A stretch of 64,000 bases of DNA from Delphinapterus leucas (Eukaryota; Chordata; Mammalia; Artiodactyla; Monodontidae), in the NCBI RefSeq assembly GCF_002288925.2, contig NW_022098076.1:66181332-66245331 (forward strand), in the 5' to 3' direction. The position numbers and the translations under genes were made by a program. This document shows positions 45,901 through 60,037 of the stretch, piece by piece. Each line of letters opens with the position of its first letter. Positions within the stretch are counted from its first letter, which is position 1. Under the pieces are notes generated by a model. The model made no database searches, had not been told where the DNA came from, and saw only the letters and a list, made by a program, of their open reading frames with translations.

Positions 45901-48900
45901 GGAAAAGTTTTTTAATTGCTGTAGCTTTCACTGATAAGATTCATGAATACTTTGGTACATGGCATTAGGTGTTACCTGGATGCGGTTCTCAATTACAGGA
46001 TGAGACTTCTGGTGAGACTTGCTCTGAAGACCAGATAAGAAACACACCTGACAGATGTCAAAGTTGAGACACTTCAGACAGCGGTATCTGCCAATTAAAA
46101 TGGAAGTGTGACTTACATCACTACTAGGAGGTGAGCAAAGCAAGTATTATTCAGGTGGAGAATAAGCACCCTAAAATATACAGGAGGTGTCTGAGCTATC
46201 GAGTGAGTATAAAGTTGTCTTCTTTTGTTGGCATTTTTATAACATGACATTAAATTAATATAGTTTTGTCAACAAACTATCATATAGAGGCCGGATTCAT
46301 CCTCTCCACCCCGCCCCCCCAAATACCAAGTGTCTTATATACAGGGTATTATGTGCTACAACCTTTAGGATAGACCCTTAAGTCTGCAGCCACATTTGTG
46401 TAGCTGCATAATTCATTCAGGTAATTTGAATTTAATTGCCAACTTAAAGGAAACTGGGAGATTTCCAAAAAGTTTGAATTCTAGCTTCTCTGGAAAATGT
46501 GTGAGATATGATGATATCGGACCTGCATTCTTGTGTGGTGTTGGGGAAAATAAAACCATAGATAAAAATCTAAAATAAATGTGTCATTTATCAGAAATCT
46601 GTATGTAGGAAAGAATAATGTGGAAGAGAGGGCGTTCCTCACCAGCCAAGACTGAGTGACCACCACACCCAAGTTTCTTAACACATCAGTGTTGCAGACT
46701 TTCTGTTATGGACAGTTACAATCTTAAATCTCCTGTGATCAGAAAGACAGGCGGAAATCTTGAGACACTCTGGTAGGGAAGGGTGTCTCTGGGCACTCAG
46801 GGAACATGTTGTGATATTGGGGAGGGCTGGTGAGACCTCATAGTCATGAATTAGTAACTTTTTTTTTTTAAATTTATTTTTGCTGTGTTTCGTCTTTGTT
46901 TCTGTGAGAGGGCTTTCTCTAGTTGTGGCAAGCGGGGGCCACTCTTCATCGCGGTGCGCAGGCCTCTCACTATCGCGGCCTCTCTTGTTGCAGAGCACAG
47001 GCTCCAGATGCGCAGCCTCAGTAGTTGTGGCTCACGGGCCCAGTTGCTCCGTGGCATATGGGATCCTCCCAGACCAGGGCTCGAACCCGTGTCCCCTGCA
47101 TTAGCAGGCAGATTCTCAAACACTGCGCCACCAGGGAAGCCCGAATTAGTAACTTTTAAGGATGAGTGGGATCATATTGTTTGTCTGCAAAATATCAGGG
47201 ATCTATACTTTTTTCCTGCTATTTTAACTCCCTTCTTCAACTACAGAGGATGCGGCATAAAGTAGGGTCTTCCCCATCAACGGCAGCGATGGGCGAGGGC
47301 AAGGGGGCAGCTACACCTTTAAGACAGTCCCTCCCCAGACTACTGCCCTCATTTATACTCCTTGCCTTGCCCCCAATAGCATTTGAGTTTTCAACCCCGG
47401 TCTTCAAAGTTATAAAAATTAAACTATGACAAGATTCCTATGCTCTTCAAATTTCATATCTGGCTGCAAAGACATGATATGGAAGCTTGAGGTACTAACT
47501 AGCAAAATTAGATACTGTGTGATGAAGTGCCGAGTAAGAGGCATGGAAAATACATGCTGTAGGACAGATGGGGGACATCCCTGGGAGATGGTATGGTCTG
47601 ATAAATTTTTCTGGAAGAGCTGAGACTCATGCTAGGCATAGAATTCTGGGTGGGAGATTAAAGTAGAGGAAATCCCAGGTAGAAAGATGAGGAGTAAAGT
47701 AATGCAGACTGGGGTGAAGAAGAAGGGTTAGCGCTTTTCAGACCTATCAGACCTACAGGTAACTGTGGAGAATGGAGGAATAAAAACTTGCAATGGGGCT
47801 TCCCTGGTGGCGCAGTGGTTGAGAGTCCGCCTGCCGATGCAGGGGACACGGGTTCGTGCCCCGGTCCCGGAAGATCCCACGTGCCGCGGAGCGGCTGGGC
47901 CCGTGAGCCATGGCCGCTGAGCCTGCGCATCCGGAGCCTGTGCTCCGCAATGGGAGAGGCCACAACAGTGAGAGGCCCGCGTACCGCAAAACAAACAAAC
48001 AAAAGAAACACTTGCAAAGTTCCTGAGGCCAGATGGCAGAAGGGCTTCTGACCAAAGTCACTGGAAGGCAGAGCAGGAGGGTGCAAATGCCATGAGACCA
48101 ACTCTCACAGTCCTTGTTCACTGCCGTCCCCGACATCTAGTCCCAGGGTAGGATATTAATACAGAGTGTTGAAGGGCTATCACAGTAGCAAACATTTTTG
48201 AGCCCTTACTATGTAGCAGGCAGTGGACATGCATTGACATAGTTAATCCCCATGAAAGTTCTTTAAGGCAAGGCATTCTTATTATTATCCTCATTTGAAG
48301 AAACTGATTCAAAGAGAGTTTAAGCAATTGCACAAAGTTACACAACTACATAGTAAGTGGTAGCATTAGGTTTTGAGCCCAGGGATACCATCTAAATGGA
48401 GAGCCAGCTATTTTAACCCCTGTTAATAGACCACCAAGGCAGGAGACTTGAGTTTGAGTCACATGCCACTGTTACTAGGTGACCTTGAAATGGAAACTTA
48501 AGCTCATTGTTTTGAAGATACCTGGAACAACGCAGGTTTTCAAAGAACATTAGTTGAAATTAAATGCATGACAGTTTCTTCAATGAAGAAAATGGGGCTA
48601 GTAGGGACCCTGCCCTCTTGGCCTTGCAAAGTTTTTACAAAGCTTTGAAAATTATTCAGCATGCGTAACTGGGGAGACATGAAGTCTATAACATAAAGTA
48701 TTTTTTATAAAGATGATTTGATGAGCCACCTGTCCTGGCTGCTTGATTTAGCATTACTGTATGGTTACAGTTGACTCGTTAGGACAATACACTGACCCTA
48801 ATCTTGGCTTATTTCCTCCATGCTCTGAAACTACTGACAGGTGTGTGAGAAAGGGTGCAGTGTGGATAATGAGATTGGTCTGTTGTTGATGGCTTTACTC

Positions 48901-51900
48901 ATAGAGAACCAACTTTTTTCCCCCTAATTTCATTTCAAAGTTACATGGCTATTACAGGGCATAAATGTGACACATTCTGCTAAAATTGAACACTTGGCTT
49001 AGGAACAAGCTCTGGGCTGTGTAGCTTCTCTTACTTTAGGAGGTCAAGTCTTTGCCTCTTCCTGCTGTACTTCCAGATCTGCAAACACTTCTGCTCTAAA
49101 ATGTCTTTATGAATCTCACTGAAACTAAAAGCCTTGAGGCTATTGCTGGAGTTTTCTGAGAGCCAAAAACACAGGTTTAAGGTTAGAACTGTAATACATT
49201 CAAGCAATTTCTAATAGACTCAGAAGGTTACAGCTAAAAGAAGTCTAAGTCATCATTTGACCCACCTCTCCTCTTGCTTACAAAGAAACCAAGGTCTAGA
49301 AAGGTTAAAGGCCATGCCCAGATCACGCAGCTGTCTGCATATATGAAAACTGTACATTGCCTCAGATTTCTAGGAGAAAGGAAAAGTCACACAGCGGCAC
49401 TTTCTGTTTTTGTTTTTTTGGGGTTTTTTTTGCGGTACGTGGGCCTCTCACTGTTGTGGCCTCTCCCGTTGTGGAGCACAGGCTCCGGACGCGCAGGCTC
49501 AGCGGCCATGGCTCACAGGCCCAGCCACTCCGCAGCATGTGGGATCTTCCTGGACGGGGGCACGAACCCGTGTCCCCTGCATCGGCAGGCGGACTCTCAA
49601 CCACTGCGCCACCAGGGAAGCCCTTTATTGTTTTATTGACAAGAGAACTACAACACCCTTTCCCTAATATGGGATTTTGACTGTCATCCTCAAAGCTGTG
49701 GAAAGGTCTGAATCTCCAATGTCCAAACCTAGCTTTCAAATCTGCCTTTTCCTCGAGGCCAGAGAAGCTCTGGCGTGAGCTGCTTCCACAAAGCCTCATC
49801 ATTCCTTTGGGTTCAAGGAATGTTCTCAGTTGTCTGCACAAGGCGGCAGCAGAGCATCACGGTTGCAAAGCAGGCACCCTGGATTCGGTCGGTAGCCTCT
49901 GCCACCTGCTAACCATGTGAGCTTAAGTTTAAGTTATTTAGTGTCTCTGCAAATTAGGCATAATAATACCACATTTATACAGAGTTGTAACAGGCTTTAC
50001 ATGAAACGATCCATGTGAACTACACAACCTAACACTTGTTCAACATTTAACAAATGTAATAAGGTCCTACTATATAGCACAAAGAACTATAGTCAATATC
50101 CTGTGATAAACCGTAACGGAAAAGAACATGAAAAAGAATATATATACGTTTAACTGAACCACTTTGCCGCACAGCAGAAATTAACACAACATTGTAAATC
50201 AACTATACTTCAATAAAACTTTTAAAAAAGCAAAGAATGTAAACTATTGTTATTGTTATTATTATGGATGGTTCCAAAGTATTTAACAGCATTTTTTGGT
50301 AACAAAAGACAAAAAAATTTCCCCTTAAGGAATAAAAACATCTAGCGGTCAGAGTATATGTCAATAAAACTTAATATTCCATTAATTATAGAAGGTAAAA
50401 TAAAATGTATTATAAGCAGGATCACTCATACAGGAAATTATTGACCCCCCAAAATCAACTGAGTTCTAGATGTGTGAGAAGGACCACAAAAAAAAAATCT
50501 GGAGAGATGCAGCTCCAACTCCAGACCCATTTGGAGAGTGACGGTCCATGTAATAGTGATGAATGACTCTACCTCAGTCCTGTGATGGGGAAGTTCCTGC
50601 AGATTCGACATCGAACAGGGTGAGTGACCATTTCAGTGGCTGACAGTCGGTAGCAGGTCGGCAGCCACAGGAGGATGGGAGGTTCAGATTGTAACCAAGA
50701 TAGGAATTTCTCTTCTTTAATTGCCGAGCTCAACACCTGAAAAACGATGGCACACTCAGATGTGTTTCTAGGCAGAACTTTGGTCTCCTGTAGAGATGAA
50801 AATGTATTTTCATCTTCTCTTCTGGCTCTGTTTCTGTAGGCTCTGCTTAAGAAGTTTATCCCATGCGAAGTCGGGGCAAGTCTACCTCTAAATTAGGTTG
50901 TCTAGGATGCGGTGCAGAGTAGTAGGTCTGTGATTTAAATGGGTCAGCAGTGTTGTCTGCCCCCCAGGTCCAAGGGACATGTGAATGGCACTCACCCCTT
51001 GGAAACAGCTGCGTGTAGCACTCTCCACAGAGCCCAGAGCTCGACTTTCCCCCATGACAGTCGGGATCTACAAGAGGCAAGAAACCCCACGTCAGCGATC
51101 AAGAAATGGAGAAATAGGTGGCCACCAGTCATGCCTGAGCGGTGGCGCTTACGGCCATAGCGTCACAAGTATCTGGTGTCTGAGGCTGGATGAGCTGTCT
51201 CAGTCTAGGCAAACAGGACATGTGTGGGTTTTGTGCAGTGTTTGAATAGAGATAATGAATGAACAAGTGGGAAGAAGTGGAGCTGGGAGGAGGAGTGAGA
51301 AGAAAGTCTGGCAGTGGGGGAAATACAGGGAGGGCTTGCATTGTTTCTCTTCTTTTGACCCCAGTCAAATATTTAATCTTTCTTTGCCCTTGTGCACCTA
51401 TGAATTACAAGTAACGACGATACTGTATCAAAGTTCAGGGCAGTTTTAAGGAAACCTTTTCAAACACTTTCACATCGTCTCATTTTCACAAATCCCAATT
51501 TCTGAGGTAGGGCAGTCATTATCCTTGTTTAAAGCAAGGAGTAATTGAGATCTGGTATTTTGTCCAAGGTACAACAAACAAGCAAGAAAACAAACAAACA
51601 AATGCAAGTTAGCTGCAGAATTGAGATCTCACTCTAAGACTCCTTACTCTGTTGAGGGGTTCTCCCAAAGCTTTGTCGCACCCAGTCCTGATGTGTATTC
51701 TAATGGCTTGATTTATACTACCTCACTCAATGGTTTCCATCTTTCAATCAGTCCCATTAAGGAGTTTAACTAAGGGACTAAGAACCCCTTGTGACTGCCG
51801 AGATGGCCAGGGACTTGGCCCTGACATTATCTATATGCACAGATACATTTACCTGTCACCTCCATTTATGCCCATTTGGTTGTGGGTCCCAGTTTCACAT

Positions 51901-54900
51901 CTGATGTCTTCTACAGCACAGTCTGTCAGCAGGCGTTGCTCCCAAGCTCAGAAGTAATTTCAAAGACCCCCCTGCTGAGCCCATCAACTCGAATAAACAT
52001 TCTTCTAATCAGGAAAGTGGCACTTAGAGCCACTTTGCTGACAATTAGCCAGACAGAAGTCAACAAACATTTGCGTAATCCTGACAAGATGGCTTGTACT
52101 TTAAATTGATAATAACCCCATCACCAGCTGAATAAGTACTATGCGTTATTTGGCTTTTGTCTGAAAAAATAACTCACTAACCATACTTTGACCTGAGAGT
52201 GCTGATGAGCTAACTGGAGAACTTATTTGGACGGCGTCCTTGAGCCCTGAGAAAGGGGTTTAGCCTCATTTGTAAAATAAGGAATGTGGATCAGATAGGA
52301 CCCACTTGCCAGCTCTGTGATTCTGACACCAGTCAAAAGAAAATTCACTTCTGTAGTGGGTTCTAACCTACACTTTTGGCTTTTAAGTGTGTGCACAAAG
52401 ATTTTGTGGATGAATTGCCCATTTGACTAATTTCTTGCAGGTGTTCTACGGAAGGATGCAGTGTGGCTGGGTAGCATGCCAGCACAGGCAGAACACCACT
52501 TGAAATGATAATGACGGTTCTTGCGCGAGGGGTTGGGATTACACGGTAGGGCCTGGAGTTTTCTGTGGGAACCCATCTCAGTGTTCTTAATGGTAGTAAA
52601 TGGGATGATAATTTGCCGTGCAAATCTCCACCTTCCTAACAGCTTTCTCAGGATCCTACTAATGCATTGGGGGGGGGGGGGGGAGACAGCGCTGCAGGAG
52701 CTGCCATGCAGCAGCTCATTGACCTCAGTTGAGCCTGAAACAAGGGCAGATTTTTAGGGCCTCTTGGATGGGGAGCGAGCCTGGGGCCGGCTGTAGTAGT
52801 GAGGAAACAGCACAGGATTTCAGGAGGAGGAAAATGCCCCTCCGTCCATCTTCTTTCATTACATCCACCTCAACACCTTAGTGTAACAAGCCTGGTTGCA
52901 CAAAAGGATGGACAGATTTTCCCAGTCTCCCTGGCTCCCTGCAGCTTGAGTCCTAAGATGTTGGGATTGATGGGGAAGTAGCTCCTTAACATGCCTGGAG
53001 TCAGCAGAAAACAGGGCCCATGTGCTACAGCAACCACCAGAGTGGCTCTTAAATAACTACATATGATGTTTGAAACTTAGGAATTAAAAAAAAAAATCAT
53101 TGCTCCACTTAAAAAATATGGACATCTTACATATTCTTTGGAATTTACAGAATACATTAAATATTAATTATTACAATCAATATGAACATAAACTATTACT
53201 ATTAAGGCCAAATCAAAGCAAAGGTAATTTTGGATAGGTTTTTCTAAATCATATTCCCTGTCTGATAATCTCTTTCCTTACCCACTCCCACTTGTGTCAT
53301 AATTATCCCCAGTTCAGAATCCTCAGTTCTGAAGGGTATCGGAATATGTCACCCCAAAATACGAGCCCTTGGCATACGTATTGTTTTGAACTAAAGGCCA
53401 TTGAGAACCAGTAGATGCAGAAAAAGCTATAAAAACAGGGCACAGCTTTTCCTTTTGTAAAGGAAATTTACATTTATAAAGCAAATTTCTTTTTACCAAT
53501 AGTGTCTCCCTCTCCTTATCAGGAAGAGGAGGACTCTTAACAACACTTATTAATGGAAAACTCACAGACTTAAATCTGCCTAACAAACCTTACTAAACAA
53601 CCTTTGTTCACCATCTATTTCCCGGTCACTTTCTCATAACTTGCCTCCCCCCACCCAGAAGCCCAGAGCCCCCTTCCCTTTGTTTAGTGTAAAATAATTT
53701 ACAAGCCTGAGTTCCATCCACCTCTTTGAGTTACTCATCACTGGGTGTTCCCATGTGTATGCACCATACACATTTAAACTTTGGTTTGTTTTTCTCTTGT
53801 TAATTCTGTCTTTTGCCAGTCCAATACATAGGGCCCCAGTCACAGAACTTAAGATGTTTCAAGGAAAAAGAAACTTTTTTCTCCCCTACAGTCCAGACCC
53901 AGCAGAAAAATGACAGAAAATTACTATGGCTTCACAGTGAGGAAAACCTAGTTTGGGGATTTTACAGGGGCTTGAAGAAGAATAGATACATCCTTGAAAT
54001 AGGGGTAAAAGATACAGGAGGACAGTGACCACTGTACACAAGATAATCCAGAGCCTGCTTAACCCATTTGCAGAAGATCTCGCTTGTTTACATGATTTTA
54101 CATCATTTTAATATTTAAGAAACATATTTACTTTAAGGAGGTTAATTCCCTTGCCTAGTATGGATAAAAACAACACTACATTTGCACATTCTTAAAGAAT
54201 AGGAAATGATGGAAAGCAACTATTTGAGTATTTGGGGTTGCATTTCATCTATGTTTCCATTAAGCACCGTTGAAGGCTTTAGTATCAAGAATTTTTCAAG
54301 CCATAAAGATAAATGAGATAAAATTCTTGCCCTTGAGAAGCAGCCTAGTGGGAAAAGCATATACCTAGGACATAATTGCAACAGCATTTGACAAGTGCTG
54401 TAACAAAATTATGTACAAGAGTTAAAGGAGCTTTCAGTGAGGAGGTGACTGATATTTGAGTGATCTTGAAAGACAAACAGTATTTGTCAAGTGAAAGGAG
54501 AGGCAGTGGTGTTGCAGACAGATTGCACCTGCACAAGTCAGGCATGGAGAACTTGGTGCATGTCAGGTACAGTAACAATTTTGATACGCAAGAGTGACAA
54601 TGATGGAAGGAAAACTTAAACACTGTGGAATACGCAAAAGAAACCACTGGATATTGTTTCAATGGGGATTATCTGAACCTATAGAGATATGCATCACTGT
54701 CTTTGACTAAGCTATTTTATAATTTTGTAGACATTAATGTTAACTTGTAGACAACTGATCACAATGCAAATAACTCTGATCTATAGACATGCAAATAAAT
54801 TCTGTCCTGGTTGAGGGACAACCCTCCCCTTCAGCCCGAAGTCAGTCTTGGGTCCACCTGCAAATTCATTGTAACATTCTTAATCTATCAGCTTGTCTGT

Positions 54901-57900
54901 TCTTTGGTTATTTCTTTCAACTAGTTGTAACTTACTGGAGCCCTCTTCTAATTAACAAATTAAATAAAATTTTGAATACATGTTCATTTTATATTTGTAT
55001 AAGTATCATGATTTACCTCTTTCTGAAAAGAGAAGGATTGAGTCGAATCATGAAAGCTTTGCCCGTGATGTTGAGTTCAGGTTTTATTCTATGACAGAAT
55101 ATGGCCAACGAAGAATTTTAGGCATTTACATTTACATTTTGGAAGAGTCACTGGCTGCTGTGTGGAGGAAGAGTTGCAGAGAGGAGAGGATTGAGTTGGG
55201 CAAACCAGTTAGGAAGCAATTGCAATAGATCAGCCTATATTCAGATAATACCAGGTAAAGAGGAGAGAGGTTGCATGGACAGCTATATTAAGGTAGAACT
55301 GACACTGTAAAAATAAGATCCTTTAATAATAAATGTGACTAATATAACTGGAACAAATTTAGAATTCTTAAGTATTAGAGATTTACCTGTTGTAGATCTG
55401 TTAGTAGGTTTCTCAAAATCCTTCGAGTCATGCGTCCTCCAGAATTATAACCTCCCCTGTTATTTTCTGCATAGAGCTGAAAAAGAGCTAGACACATAAG
55501 GGGGGAAAGAAATCTTTAAACTGAATACTTGCTATATATCTTCGAAGAATATGTGCTTTGAATTCTAAACAGTTTATTTGTGGCTATAAAGGCGAAAGTT
55601 ATAATTCTTGGTTATTTGCTTGCTGTTTTGAAGGCTTCCCAAACTAAATAATTTGATAACTAATGAAGACCCATTCGCATTTCAACTTTTTGATAATCTA
55701 GCACATCAATGACAAAGACCACAAGGTTGGTAAATGGCGAAGTGAGCAGAGTCTGTCTTTAAGGGAATAATAACTACTGGTGTCTGAATAATCCCTATAC
55801 AAATAAATATCAAGGATAACCAAATTATGAATAGTTAGAAAGCATAGATCAACATCTTGAAAAATTCTAAGTCTTGCTGAGTACTTGTCAAACCAGAGCA
55901 GTGTGGCGGGGATACAGGAGTGAGTGAAGCAGATAACGTGTTGGAGAGATTTGGTGGTCACCGCACTTCAGACATTCAAAACTCCTACATATGTTACCTC
56001 TGTATTTTGTAAGAGGACTATCCCCTGAGAGGGCAATCAGGGCGGCGGCTGCAGGTCCAAGCTTGAGAAAACCCGTTCCCGAGCTGCATGGCAACAAAAC
56101 AGAGATACGAATGGGGAAGGCAGGGTTATTCTTGGTGAAGTGGTTTATAAAAACCATGACTATGAATGGACATTTCTTTCTTTCTTTCTTTCTTTTGGCT
56201 GCACTGTGCAGCATGTGGGATCTTAGCTCCCCACAAGGGATGGAACCTGCGCCCCCTGCAGCGGTAGCTCAGGGTCTTAACCACTGGACCGCCAGGGAAG
56301 TCCCTGAATGGACATTTCTGACACTGTGTTACAAGTTCACTCTTTTCATGGTCCGTTTTCCTATACTAGAATTTGACAGAACTAAGAATTGAATGAGAAT
56401 ATTTCATCCTTCATTTATTCATTCATTCATGTGTTCAACAAATGTTTATTGGGTGCTTTCTCTGTACTAAAGCACTGTCCTAGGCACTGGAGACACAGGC
56501 ATCTTCCGGGGTCCTCCTGGGTCCTCCTGGACCAGGCAGTCTCACTTCCTTTAGGGCTCACAAGCTGGGAAACCAAACAACAGAGACAAGGACCAAAAGG
56601 CAGGCAGAAGGAGCAAACATTTATATTAAGAAAAATCCCCCCGTTCTCAGGCCCTCACTTAGAGCCTCGTCACCCTGCGCCCCACTGGCTGTGCAGTTTC
56701 CAAACCTACAAAATACAATGTATCAAACGCTGGAGGATTGTTAGAGGCAGGCATTGATACAAGAAAGGACAGCCAAAATCGTAATGCTTAAGGAGACTGA
56801 AATCATGAAAAAATAACTTGAGAACATGCTTATATACTATTTGTACAACAACAAAAGTAAATAAATAATAAACTAGTAAGGAATTTGCCGAGTGGTTAAA
56901 CTGTGCTTGCCTTTGCGAGGCAGGCTTTGGGGTGGTATTTCTTCTTCTTCACTCTTTTCTGCACTTTCCAAATGTTTTATATTTACTGTGAGCTTTTAGA
57001 ACTCCATTCTACAGGATGAAGGCTAATGGGTCAAGACCACGTAAAATAAACACAACTGAAGTGGGGCAAAAAAGTGGCAAACACACACACAAACACACAC
57101 CCCCAACACCACTGACTTAGAGCATGCATAATCAAGCCTTTGACAGGGTGTAAGCTGTTTGATGTGTGCCTCTCCAAGTCATATGTTGAAATCCTAACCC
57201 CCAATGTGATAGTATTTAGCGATGGGGCTTGGGAAGATGATCGGGTCACAAGGGTGGAACTCGTATGAATTGGATTGCTATTACTACAAAAGAGACCCCA
57301 GAGAGCTCCCTCGCCCCTTTCACCATGTGAAGACACAGCCAAAAGATGGCCCTCTATGTACCAGGAAGTGGGTTCTCACCAGACCCATCTGTCTGCCGGT
57401 GTCCTGACCTTAGACTTCCCAGCCTCCAGAACTGTGAGAAATAAATGTTTAAGTCACCCAGTCTACGGTAGTTTGGTATAGCAGCCCAGACTAAGACAAT
57501 AGGTTAGCCGTTTATGCACACGTTATTCAACTTTATCCCACAAGCAGAAACTGACAACTGGTTATAAAGGAATAAGCAAAGACATATACTACTGGGGACT
57601 CAAGAGAAAAGTGTAATTTATATATATACATAGATGCATAATTGCCCTAGCAAAAGGTGTGCGTGCTTCTCTAGAGTGGAAATGAGTCCATATGAAAATG
57701 TGGATTTTCCCCCTTTTTGCTGTCCATGAATCATTCATATTAGTGAGGTTGATAAGCATGTACTTCTTTGTTCCCCTCCTGAATGATACATTTGAGGCAA
57801 ACAAACAAACAAAGAAGCCTTCTTAGATATCAAACCTTGAACAAATATTAGACAACCCCAACTGGTCAATGACCAAAGGCAACTAAATACCCCCTGTGAG

Positions 57901-60005
57901 GTCACAGCATGGTCCCCTCAGCCTCACCTGTCATACATTGTTGTGAGAAGGCTCAGAGTGAGTTCCGAAGCTCTGGGGTGCACCTGTCCTGGTTTTTCCA
58001 CCCTGACTCTCTGAAACAGCTCCTGCAGAGCCTGAAAAAGCTGCTGCACAGAGACAGCACTTTCTCTTGCCTCCCAGAGACTCTGACGTAGTAGGACATG
58101 CTGAATCAGAGAACTGTCAATCAAGTCCACTGCAGGAAGCAAAGGAAACACTGCATCACCTCTGATCTGAACAAAAGACTTCAAAAAAGTAAACATCATC
58201 TAGTCTTTAATGAAGACTGTTTTTTACGGCAGCTGTTTTTTTAAGGGAATTACATATGGCCACTATTTGGATACATCTCTCTTGTGTATAATTCAAGTGT
58301 TCCTATTCTAAGAGTTGATTTGATTTTGGAAAAGTGCATCTGTTTGTAAAGCATAGTTAGAACATTATTCCCAGTATAACCTCTAGGATGTGGCTTTATA
58401 AAAGGAAATTAAAAGGGAAACAAGTGAGAAACTTGAAAATAGCTTTCCGAAGAAGTTAGGACACTGGTGAAAAGTTGGGAAAAATATTTTTATACTGTTT
58501 ATTAAGTGGATTGAGAAAATTCATCTTTCATGTTCAAATATCATTTTTTCTTGTCTACAGCCTAGCTCGAGAAGGAATATTGTGTATAAAAATGCAAATG
58601 CATTACTTAAAAAACTCAGTGATCTTTATAAAAGAGCAGTTGCTGAATTAGACTCCTTAGGTCTCACCCTTGCTTTAGTAATGTTTATTTTTTTGATCTT
58701 GGTCTCCTCAGTATTATTATCCAGAAAGGCACTTAATAAAACCAAAGTTGCTTACAAAAAATAATGGTTTATTTCTTACATATTTTTTTATCACCTTCTC
58801 CTAAAAATGTTACAAGGCAATAAATATAAGGAAGAATGAAATAGAACTAACCCTATGGTTTCTTGCAGATGGAGGATGACAGACAAAATGAAAAAACACC
58901 CACTTGTGCCATCTGAGATGGGGATGTCAGTGGCACCAAGAGCTGCTGGCATTTAAAATGCTTCAGACTGTGAAGTGATAAAACCCTGCACTTCTGTCTA
59001 CTTCGTAAATCAACCTCACATACACAAATCTAGCACGTATAATAAAATTTTTTATTTGTTCTCTGATACTGCTTTTAAAGGGAGAGTCTAAGAAAGTGAG
59101 GGGTATGTTTTGGGATGTGACTGTGAAAAACACGTGGCTGCATGTGGTAGAGACTGCAAACTCTTTTATCGTTATTCAATCACAAAACCTATCACCTCGG
59201 CCTGGCGTGCTGTACCCAGGATGCTGCGTCTTCTGCCGAGACTTCTGTATTACAGCAAAACAGATAATAGTGGTGTCCATTAATCTCACCACCAGATTTG
59301 CGCAGGAACGCTCTCCGGCTCTCCAGATCCTGCTGCCTGGAGCTCACGATATGTTTATCTTGGTTTTAGGGACTTTTGTTTTCCAATTTTTGTTTGGTTA
59401 TCTGTTATAGGTAGAACTTTTCAACTTCTGATTTCGTGTACTGTTACTATTTCCCATACATATTATTTATATTCACTGTTTCTGATGCAGGCGTAATAAA
59501 AAATTCAGAAAGGTACACCCTCGAATTACATTGTTTGTACACACTCAGGCTCATATGAACAATGATGGAGGCTCATGTGAGCATTGGCTACTAACTTTCT
59601 TTAATAGGAGACATTCTCCAGGAAAATAACATGATTGAAGGTAAATTTTTAGTGAGCATCTTCTGCCTTTTGTTGATTTCTGGAATAATATAAGTAATTT
59701 GTCTATATCAGTGATTTAAAAAAAATTTTTTTTAAGCCAAGAATCCCTTCTTCAAAGGATACTTTCACAGAAATGCAATATGGAAGATAGAGCAAAACAG
59801 AGCTGTTCTGGTAGAGGAGATAGCCTTTTGGGTTTTCTCTACTTGCCTCTACTTCCTTTTCCCACCTCGCTGGCCCTTTCTTACCCTACTTCACACCCAT
59901 GTCCACTTTGTGAAACACAGTTTGAAAACCACTGGTCTATCTAACTTATTAGGCAGAGGCAAAATATTAAAAAAATTTCAACCTTTAGGAAAAATGACAT
60001 ATGTA

Positions 60006-60037
<32 letters not shown>

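Larger units (their letters stand above)
46088..50572 (-). other. DYTN intron 7
   Basis: 4.5 kb with three CHR SINEs, MIR copies and an L1 tip; the remainder is unassigned. Confidence 0.85.
51068..55386 (-). other. DYTN intron 5
   Basis: 4.3 kb with a MIR-like stretch near 51460-51600, the poly-G run and an LTR-like repeat. No CHR SINE is present, unlike the large introns either side of it. Confidence 0.85.
56084..57927 (-). other. DYTN intron 3
   Basis: 1.8 kb with a short SINE, an L2 tip and an MST-like LTR. Confidence 0.85.

Noticed and set aside
47658..48136. Overlapping frames of 88-147 codons, with similar ones at 49274-49841, 37073-37380 and 19063-19445
   Set aside because: All are translations of CHR SINE copies, recognisable by the same Gly/Pro/Arg-rich peptides recurring at each copy.
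57031..57342. 103-codon minus-strand frame between DYTN exons 3 and 4
   Set aside because: It lies across an MST-like LTR in reverse and is not needed, since exons 3 and 4 join in phase.
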